From: Globomyces pollinis-pini | Lineage: Eukaryota > Chytridiomycota > Chytridiomycetes > Rhizophydiales > Globomycetaceae | DNA: 53,833 nt | Reading direction: 5' to 3' | NCBI GenBank assembly: GCA_025399215.1 | Contig: MU621198.1 | Location: 1-53,833, forward strand | In this document: one piece after another, positions 46,838 to 53,833 of the stretch | Numbering within the stretch: position 1 is the first letter of the stretch | Layout of the letters: each line of letters opens with the position of its first letter | Notes under the pieces: model-generated | Told to the model about the DNA's origin: nothing | What the model saw: the letters and a program-made list of their open reading frames with translations, nothing else | Databases searched by the model: none | Made by a program: the position numbers and the translations under genes

Positions 46838-49502
46838 ATGGCAAAGTCGAAACGAGGAAATTATCACTTTCTTCAACCGGAAACTCCCTCAAAGGTATCA
46901 AACTTACTCTCTTATACTCTTAGGTATCTTATACTCTTTGCTCATCTTAGGGTATCTATTCTCTGGCTGTTCGCCAGCAACCTGCTCAAGCAAGGATTTC
47001 TTGTACTTCTGACAAAATTGGTATTATTTATTTACTTATCTGTAGGTGATAGAAAACCTTTGGATCCTGCCGTCATCGGTACTACTTCCTTCTCTGATAT
47101 TTAGTCGAACTTCATATTAAGGATTCAAAGGATGACGACTCTGACTCTTCTCGCTTCTTATACAATCCTTTTCTCTTTGCTTATGCTACCCTTCTAGAAC
47201 CTCAAACTTTAGAGGAAATCCATCTCTTACCTGATGGAACTTCAAGGATTTTGGCTGGCTCGATCGCCTCTTGTTTGTACCACCTCAAAGACCCAGAAAA
47301 AGACAATGCCTTTGGTGCTTTCTTTGTCTTTCCTGATATCGCAATTCGTCAAGAAGGAACATTTCGACTCAAAATTACGCTATTTAAAATTTCTGGGTAT
47401 AATTTTTTTTGACTGATTTTAGTGGTGTCAGCGATCCTTTTTCTAATCCAAGTAAAGTTGTACAAAAAACTTCAATTTGCACTGAGCCTTTCATGGTCTA
47501 CCCTCTGAAATGTAGATCTGATATCTTGCTTACCCGTTAGCTTACCCGAATGCGATAGCCCCAACTCTCTTGTCCAGATCTTTTGCTGAACAAGGTTTAA
47601 AATTACGCTTACGCAAAGCTACTAGGTTTTTAATTTGATTTGCTGATTTTTAGAATGGGAGAACGTAAAGATAACTCTGATAGTTCTGATTCTGAAACTT
47701 CATCTCGTAAAATTGAAGATAAGAAGAAAAAGGGCTACTCTATGGATGAATCTTCTATTTCTTCTGCTGAACCTAGAAGTGCTGTCGATTATTCTCCACA
47801 TGTCAGTACGTTGATCTCAAGTCTCACAGTAGGAAATCACAACTATCGTCCTCCTGCAGCTGCTAATCATTCTTATGGACATGGTCCTCCTCCCCCTCAT
47901 TGGTATTACTCACAGTATCCTTCCTATGAATACAATGGTAGTTATCCCCCACCACCATATCCTCAGTATAAAACAGAGCAACCGCCTGCTAGTTATCCCC
48001 CTCAACAGCGAGACAATGTTCCACACCCTGCTTATCCTCATCCTCCGCATAAAGATAGCTCATTGCCACCTGCTGTAGAAAATACTAAACCAAATTTGGC
48101 TTCTTTAGTATCTGCTTCACGCGAATCAGAACCTCCACGAGGCGGTAAAGAGTTTGTCGGTACTAATCTTAAAGATTATAAACCAGCCCATGATGAAGCT
48201 CCCCAGTCTAACCTTTCCAACATTCCCAAAGCAGACGAGTCTCAACAGAGTGTTCCTGAAAGTGATTGGGATGCTACTTCTGGACAGTATTCTAGAAATG
48301 TTGAGTCAAGTGCCCCTAAACGATTAAAGATGGATAATACTGGTGGTTCTGAAGCTTCCAAGGAAGATTCATCTTCTTCACGTCGACCGTTGCCTACCAC
48401 CTTGCCTGATCCTGGTGTTTACAATGGATACTCTGGTGCTTACCGTCCTAGACCTGGATCTTATCCTCCTCCTGACCATATGCGAGGTTACCCTGTATAT
48501 TATCCTGAAGGAGGCCGGTACCCTGGATATCCTCCACCTAGTGGTGCTTATCCTCCTCCTCCACCACCACCATCTGCTCATTCTTATCAACATCCGCCAG
48601 CCCATTATCCGCCAGCACCTACTTCTGCTCACAACTCTCCTCATGGTGGCCCTCCTCCTCCTCCTCCAGGTGCTTACCCACCGGCTCCTTATGGTCACCA
48701 CTATCCTTACCCTGGCGGTCCACCACCACCTGAAGGTTACCACCATAGTCCTTCTCCATCACATTCATATCCTCCTAATCCTCGTCTTCCTCCACCACAT
48801 GCTCATCATCCTTATCATCCACCACCCGGTGCCAATGCTAGTCCATCTCATCCATATCCCCCACCTCCTGGTCCAGCCTCAAGTTCTTCACATCCTTATC
48901 CTCCTCCGCCTGGTTCTAGTGCTGGTCCTGCAAATCCATACCCTCCCTCACACTCAAATGGAAACTCTCCATCTACTAGATCAAACTATAATATTGGACC
49001 ACCAGGATCAAGTGGACAACCACATGCTCTTTCTTCTCCGTATGCATATAATGCTCCACCTCCAGGTACCAGTGGACATCGGTACAATGAACCTCCTTCT
49101 CCTGTTGCCGCTAACCGCCATCATGGATACCCTCACTCTGCTCCACCGCGCCCTCGACCTCCTCAACATGGTCAAACATTGCCACCAGCTCATCTTGGGC
49201 TTAAACCGTTGTTGAAACATCAATCATCTCATTCGAATCCTGCTACGACTTATAGTCCAACAACACCATCATCCGCTCAGCCACCCAATGGTAGCTCGAA
49301 TGGATACTCTAATGCTCCGGCTTATACACCTGGAGGTCCTGCAAACTCACATGGCTATTCTAGTTCACCTTATCCACCTCCTAGTGCACATAATCCTGGA
49401 TATCAACCACAGAAAAGGACGTATTCTCCTAGCCACCCACATCCTGAGTCTGGAAATGGTGTAGATCCTTCGGTTTGGCCATCTCCAAAGGAAACTAGAT
49501 GA
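46838..49502 (+). CDS. Velvet-family transcription regulator with long proline-rich tail
   Basis: Introns of 56, 25, 26, 26, 29 and 28 nt give 824 residues in frame. The velvet domain occupies about residues 20-215: IYSLAVRQQPAQARISCT, DRKPLDPAVIVELHIKD, FLYNPFLFAYATLLEP, SIASCLYHLKDPEKDNAFGA with FFVFPDIAIRQEGTFRLKIT, ICTEPFMVYPLK and LLSRSFAEQGLKLRLRK. Velvet proteins are fungal DNA-binding dimers with an NF-kappaB-like fold that control sporulation and secondary metabolism. After the domain come an acidic Ser-rich linker (SDSSDSETSSRKIEDKKKK) and about 550 residues dominated by Pro, Tyr, His, Ser and Gly. VosA/VelB-type proteins are normally 300-450 residues, so the tail is unusual. The first intron looks like two introns side by side (46895-46923 and 46924-46950). 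Confidence 0.92.
46895..46950 (+). other. Twin intron in the velvet gene
   Basis: Two abutting units, 29 nt (46895-46923) and 27 nt (46924-46950), each begin GTATC and end CTTAG. No exon lies between them. Removing only the first leaves an in-frame TAG, so both must be lost for the velvet reading frame to continue. Confidence 0.6.
48400..49450 (+). repeat. Proline-rich low-complexity coding repeats
   Basis: The velvet C-terminal tail repeats short units such as HPYPPPPG, YPPPPG and SYPP(N/P) with CCT/CCA/CAT/TAT codons. The codon pattern keeps the other frames open as well, producing false frames on both strands. Confidence 0.75.
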
Positions 49503-49721
49503 TTTTTTTCCAAATATAATAATATTTAGTACTAAAACCACATCTTTTTTTATAGTCCTATTTAGTCATCTTCATTTTCAATAGTAGAGTCGGACTTATC
49601 GGAAATGAAATTCTGAATTCTATTTTTTATGCATGATGGTAGAATCCAAAGTTTTTAAACTGTTACGCAAAATAAAATAACGGTTTTGTAAACACCCGAT
49701 TTTGAATATTCCATTTATTTT

Positions 49722-51644
49722 CTAAACAATTTCATAACCATTAGTCAATAAAACAATATCAGTTGAGAATGTAACCGGACCACCATCTACCGAATTCACA
49801 TCCACAATCTATAAAAAATTAATGCAAAATAAAAACACAAACCTTTAAATTATCAAAGGAAGTAGTAGAAGCGAAATGCATTTGAATAGGGTACACAGTA
49901 GATATATCTTCAGTATCAATGGAAAATTCCAAACATCCAGATGAATTTGAAGCATCAAGATGAGGTATTTGCCAAATAATGGATTGAGTACTTTTATCAA
50001 TACTGAAGGTTCCAATATCGGAATGGTTCACGTTAGGTGGTGCTCCGCTTCTGATAAAAGGTGAAAAATGGGTTACCTGTATGGAATCATAATGGTGACT
50101 TTGTCCAATACAATTTGTAGGTTTTGGAGTTCATATTCAATGGTAACGTCACAGCTGCCGTTTCCAGTTGGTGATGGCCAACAATTGACTAGATTGTGAG
50201 TGGTTTTGGTGTACCTAGTAGTGGTAGCTTGGATTCATCCCGGCTGGTGTAGCGCCATTTCAGAATTCGGAGTGGTTGAGCAGCTGGGAATGGTCTAGAT
50301 GGGTCACGTAACGCTATAGTGGTTGCATTGGCCCATAATGCTTTATCCACGTTGGGGTGTGTCTATGTTTAGATTTTTTTTCTTGTTACATTAAATTGCA
50401 CATTAGGGTCGTGGTTATGGGAGAGTTTTAAAATAACTCGAGCTTGATCAGGGTCATTTACTTTCAACATCATAGCACCATTCACTTCCATGCTTTGTAA
50501 TCCACCATCGCGATTAGCTGTTGCTGTGATTTTTTCTTCTACTGTGACATGAATACTATCAATGGTCAACTGAAACAGATAGCTTACGTTTCCTCGTGGA
50601 CAGCAGGAGATGGGGCATGTGCAATTGGCATTGATGGTGTTGTCACTGGAGAGTCTCTCACACCTTCTTCAGCTTTGATGTTTTCAATTAATGAAGATTG
50701 GACAGATTTCTTTCCAAGTTTCATACCACGACCCACAGGAGCTGGAGCACTGACATAAATTAAACTATGCATCTACCTTTTTTCTGCAGGGGTTTCAGGA
50801 TAATGACGAGATGGTTCTGGTGTATGTGATACAGGTGATACAGAAGCGCTTTGATTATATGAGGATGATGAGCTGAAATTATTAAATCCACCTGAAGTAG
50901 ACTCCGGATATCCTTTACGAGCGTTTTTGGCGGCTTCCCACTTCTTCAAGTCCATCAATTGGGCACGGCGTTTCAGCTCCTCTTTCGCTTCACGTTCTTT
51001 TTGCTAAACAATTAAACAGTTCATTTAAAAAGGAATGAATGCATGATAAGGTGTGGTAACATTCAAGGGGGTACCTTTTGAATTTCGGCTTGGATTCGTT
51101 CATCATTACTTTCCATTGCGGAAATAGTCTTTATTTGACCTAAATTAACGTTTTCTCTAAATCCTAACGAAATAACTTCATCAAAAACCATCAGTAATTC
51201 GAATCTTTGTTTGGTTATTTCTTTTTCATCAGCTGAACGACAATATTCTGATACGATGCGAGAAAACAAATGTAAAGTATCAATATCCTGTAAAATATTT
51301 GAATTCTTATTTGTGATTAAGATTATGAATAAATCATCCAATGGCTAAATGAATTTAAAATCAATATTGAATTACTTGATAAACATATCTGACTGAATCT
51401 GTTTCAACAAACGTATGTTGATCATTTGCTCCAATCAGTTTTGGGAATGAAGCCAATAATCCTTCGATTCTGGAACGAGTCATTTCAACAAACTGGCGAG
51501 AAAGAATTGCTGAAGATTGTTAGAATCCACTACTTAACCTGACGTATCAAAAACAAGGGTATATAGTTTACCTAATATAATTCAATAACTTGATAGACTA
51601 CCTTTTCCTTGCTTTGTACAGATAGATGCTGCTAGTACCACCAT
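49722..51644 (-). CDS. RET2: Coatomer subunit delta (delta-COP/RET2/ARCN1)
   Basis: A spliced gene starting [14 protein letters not shown], matching MVLLAAAVCTKAGK of human ARCN1. Delta-COP is part of the COPI coat on Golgi-to-ER vesicles and its N-terminus is an adaptin small-chain-like longin domain. Further blocks: [59 protein letters not shown], a linker ending LGKKSVQSS, then the mu-homology domain with [26 protein letters not shown]-type strands, [34 protein letters not shown] and the C-terminus [16 protein letters not shown]. All parts of the family are present. Several small introns interrupt the gene. Confidence 0.93.
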
Positions 51645-51791
51645 CTTTGAAGTGTTGAAATTTGTAAAAAATATAAAAACAAGCAATGGTTGAGAAAATA
51701 GTACTTTGAAGAATGCTACTAATGGATAGGTAAATTTTATAGAAAACTAATAATAAAAAGGTAGGTTTTGAACTCGTTAATTGTAGGTAAA
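51645..51791. promoter_or_regulatory. Divergent promoter of delta-COP and BABAM1-like genes
   Basis: These 147 AT-rich nt lie between two divergent start codons. No coding frame is supported. TATAAAA occurs near 51672-51678 on the plus strand, but at more than 100 nt from the BABAM1-like ATG its role is uncertain. Confidence 0.35.
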
Positions 51792-52608
51792 ATGTCTTTG
51801 GTTTAATCAAGAAGGTATGACTTTAGTTTCTTACCTAATTAAAGTTATTTGCAATTGATCTTGTGCAAGATGACAGGTTTAAAACGTTTGCTTATAGTAT
51901 AGTGAGAAATTGTCGATGATGATCAAATTACTCTCAAGATTCGTTGTTCAGAAGTTGGCATTAAACATAAATCAACAGGTATCCTCAACAAATAATTAAA
52001 TCAAAGATTGGAATCGTCTTATTATCAACGGAAACCATTTGGCATCTATCGTATACGAATGATTTACAAAAAATATTATCACATATAAAGGAAATCAATA
52101 ATCAAGTGTTACAGACAACTGATATACCATGGAGTACGTTCGAATTGAATTTAACGTACAGATCCAAAGTCTTTGATAGAATCAATGTAAATATGACACT
52201 TTGACACCAAAATTTAGTCTACCAATAGATGAAGAATGTATCATGAGGGTGATTTTTATATATTCCAGATCATATTGTATACCAGATGAAACTGAGTCAT
52301 TGGTAACCTCATAAGTATGCTGACCATACCAGATGAAATCACATTTTACTCAGTATCCCAACTTTTTCTTGGATTTGTTGTATCTGCATGAGAAACCAAC
52401 TGCTACAAACAATGTTCAAAAAGTATTTGATTCCTTAGGTTATATGGAAAGCAAGGCATCTCGATCATATGAAAATTCGAAGCCAAAATCACAAAGGTTG
52501 TAGAAATGTAAATGATTAATTGCAAGGTTACTCTTAATGTGGACGGAGCTATTAGGACATCCTATTCATCGCTCTTCGATTGTCAAATGTCATTATTGGG
52601 AGTTCTAA
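51792..52608 (+). CDS. BABAM1: BABAM1/MERIT40-like von Willebrand A domain protein
   Basis: Six introns (44, 26, 28, 62, 30 and 30 nt) give 198 residues in frame. The order matches MERIT40: MSLLFAIDLVQDD (first vWA strand), MMIKLLSRFVVQKLALNINQ, QIGIVLLSTETIWHLSYTND, RVIFIYSRSYCIPDE (human VRTILVYSRPPCQPQ), MKSHFTQYPNFFLDLLYLH (human MKKMFQCPYFFFDVVYIH) and WTELLGHPIHRSS (human MAKLLAHPLQRP). In animals this protein scaffolds the BRCC36 deubiquitinase in the BRCA1-A and BRISC complexes, which cleave Lys63 ubiquitin chains. The fungal copy lacks the long N-terminal extension. The 62-nt intron is the least certain junction. Start ATG has only nine coding bases in exon 1. Confidence 0.72.
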
Positions 52609-52945
52609 TGCAACTCTTTTATGTAATATAGTGTTGCAATTTAATCTGTTCTATTGATATTCATTATTGGTTGTTCTATCCACTAAAGTTGGTAACTGAA
52701 ATGATTTTCTTGATAGAGCCCTAGAATCTTTCAATAGTATTCTGATTGGTCTTTTGACTTTAAGTTAGAGGTACTCGCTCTTCTATCGAAGCCGAAAACA
52801 ATAACTTCGGATACATACTACGCGAATTGCAATCATCTTTGGAAAGATTATTAATCCCTTGGATACACACACTATTTTTATCTTTATGAATGTATTGGTA
52901 TCAATTGCAAATATTCATACTATCAAGCATTCAAATGAGTATAAG

Positions 52946-53155
52946 TTAGTGGATAATCACTTGAAGGAGTGTAATAAAGAATAAAGAGTTGTCAATCTTG
53001 GTACATTCTGTTGATTCCGTGATCACATCGTCACTAACATCTCGCTGTTGGTATAAATAAACCTTTACGTATTCCCTTAAATTATTTAATGTAAACAACA
53101 GTGCAGAGAGCGTTCCAAGGTAACTAAACTCTCCAAATGATCCAAAAATTGTCAT
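52946..53155 (-). CDS. Possible small membrane protein (weak)
   Basis: An open frame of about 69 codons from ATG at 53155. The first 30 residues are hydrophobic (TIFGSFGEFSYLGTLSALLF), followed by a charged middle (NNLREYVKVYLYQQRDVSDD). It has no recognisable family, and the upstream sequence does not show another exon. Chance is a reasonable alternative in AT-rich DNA. Confidence 0.25.
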   Translation of the reverse strand: MTIFGSFGEFSYLGTLSALLFTLNNLREYVKVYLYQQRDVSDDVITESTECTKIDNSLFFITLLQVIIH

Positions 53156-53351
53156 AAAAAACAAAACTTGATTGACCGTTTTTACACAGATAAACCAAAT
53201 ATACCAAATTCCATCTCACTTCCACTAGGCCTTCTGGTTTGCGGGCGATGAAACTGTGACTCCGGAATAATAAAAGTCTCCAGTTCACGAAAGGTTGTAG
53301 CCCAGGTAACAGCCTTCAAAGCGCGTATCGGACTTGTGGCAGCCCAGCAAC

Positions 53352-53358
53352 TATATAA
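53352..53358 (+). promoter_or_regulatory. TATA box of the secreted lactonase-like gene
   Basis: TATATAA lies 29 nt upstream of the ATG at 53387, leaving room for only a very short 5' leader. This is the clearest TATA box I found in the window. Confidence 0.5.
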
Positions 53359-53386
53359 TCAAAATTCATAGTTACTAATACATACA

Positions 53387-53833
53387 ATGAAATTCTCTAC
53401 TCTTATTATCTTGCCTTTATCTATCCTATGTGTGCCTGTCAATAACCGCGGAAAGCCTTCCAATCGTCAATCTCGTACAAAAAGTTCTACTGGTGCGGCT
53501 TACTTCATGACCAATGATCCAAAGGGAAACTCAATCGTCATCAACCGTATCCAGAATGATGGAAAGCTGGCATTTTCAAAAACCATTCAAACTCAAGGAA
53601 ACGGTGCTGGTGGTTTTGACACCAACTCAAATGATACAGTTGGTCCAGATGGTTTATTCTCGCAAGATTCGGTGGTTGTGGGAAACAATTTTCTGTTTGC
53701 TGCCAACGCTGGTTCGAATAGTATTTCAACATTTCAAATCAACAAGAATGACCCTACGAAATTACAGTTTCTCAACGTGGTTCCAAGTGGGGGAGACTTT
53801 CCAGTGGCATTGACGTTTTCCTCAAAGCTAGGA
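53387..53833 (+). CDS. Secreted lactonase-like beta-propeller protein (3-carboxymuconate cyclase-like), partial
   Basis: The frame is open for 149 codons from ATG at 53387 to the window end. A signal peptide (MKFSTLIILPLSILCVPV) is followed by a short basic stretch and then AAYFMTNDPKGNSIVINRI, GAGGFDTNSNDTVGPDGLFS, QDSVVVGNNFLFAANAGSNS and LQFLNVVPSGGDFPVALTFS. These blocks are typical of a large family of secreted fungal proteins annotated as 3-carboxymuconate cyclase-like or lactonase-like seven-bladed propellers; most have no proven enzyme activity. It lacks introns in the part seen and uses more C-ending codons than neighbours. The 3' two-thirds lie outside the window. Confidence 0.85.
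   Translation, partial: MKFSTLIILPLSILCVPVNNRGKPSNRQSRTKSSTGAAYFMTNDPKGNSIVINRIQNDGKLAFSKTIQTQGNGAGGFDTNSNDTVGPDGLFSQDSVVVGNNFLFAANAGSNSISTFQINKNDPTKLQFLNVVPSGGDFPVALTFSSKLG

Larger units (their letters stand above)
52609..53386. other. Intergenic region, 778 nt
   Basis: No gene is well supported here. A minus-strand open stretch at 52946-53155 starts MTIFGSFGEFSYLGTLSALL, looks membrane-like and has an ATG, but neither a family match nor intron evidence was found, so it may be chance. From about 53210 to 53345 base composition is richer in G and C than the surroundings. A TATATAA box lies at 53352-53358. Confidence 0.4.

Noticed and set aside
48343..49223. Long open frames in other frames and on the minus strand inside the velvet gene (for example 48343-49215 plus, 48378-48746 minus)
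   Set aside because: They arise from repetitive CCT/CCA/CAT codons of the proline-rich tail, encode only Leu/His or Arg/Trp runs, and the velvet frame is fixed by its conserved domain.
1..53833. A non-standard genetic code, suggested by many genes having apparent internal stops
   Set aside because: The stops disappear when the tiny introns are removed, and the C-termini of well-known proteins end correctly at TAA, TAG and TGA.
1..53833. tRNA genes, rRNA, CRISPR arrays, transposons or integrated viruses
   Set aside because: No GGTTCGA-type T-arm with a matching acceptor outside coding sequence, no spaced repeat array, and no transposase, reverse transcriptase or capsid-like frame was seen by eye.

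Overview
This window is nuclear DNA from an AT-rich, gene-dense, zoosporic (flagellated) early-diverging fungus; a Rozella-like or chytrid/aphelid-grade lineage fits, but the exact group is an inference. Fungal markers are a velvet regulator, an Ssr4-type SWI/SNF subunit and a secreted lactonase-like beta-propeller. Flagellar/ciliary markers are an AXDND1 homologue and a Fuzzy-like triple-longin protein. Genes usually lost in most fungi are also present: nicastrin, a BABAM1/MERIT40-like protein and a tocopherol-cyclase-like protein. Almost every gene is broken by tiny introns of 23-35 nt with GT...AG ends and a TAAY branch site almost touching the 3' AG. Most models below were rebuilt across these introns; for seventeen I checked that the spliced length is an exact multiple of three.

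Layout. 1-1.6 kb: the 3' end of an unrecognised gene, then the tocopherol-cyclase-like gene. 1.6-13.3 kb (minus): one very large TRRAP/Tra1 gene. 13.6-16.6 kb (minus): CAF1/POP2 deadenylase, a small membrane protein, and the Fuzzy-like gene. 16.8-20.6 kb (plus): a membrane J-protein followed after 30 nt by AXDND1. 20.7-26.2 kb: TPR protein (minus), YJU2 splicing factor (plus), arrestin-like protein (plus), pyrimidine-nucleotide-type mitochondrial carrier (minus), and an unresolved coding-like stretch. 26.2-29.7 kb (plus): ribosomal protein eL28, RNA polymerase I subunit A49, and ARP4. 29.8-44.1 kb (minus): a PhyH dioxygenase, SET2, SSR4, nicastrin, a large coiled-coil protein, and PGAP1/BST1. 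44.1-45.2 kb (plus): UBC7 and a poorly resolved small gene. 45.2-46.3 kb (minus): a second mitochondrial carrier. 46.8-49.5 kb (plus): a velvet protein with a very long proline-rich tail. 49.7-51.6 kb (minus): delta-COP, divergent from BABAM1-like (plus, 51.8-52.6 kb). The window ends inside a secreted lactonase-like gene.

Functional themes. Four chromatin factors acting in connected complexes lie within 35 kb: TRRAP and ARP4 (NuA4), SSR4 (SWI/SNF, RSC) and SET2 (elongating Pol II). Two membrane-quality-control genes, PGAP1 and UBC7, are divergent with only 52 nt between their start codons. Two cilium-related genes flank a J-protein at 15-20 kb. I see no transposon, CRISPR array, rRNA, tRNA or viral segment.
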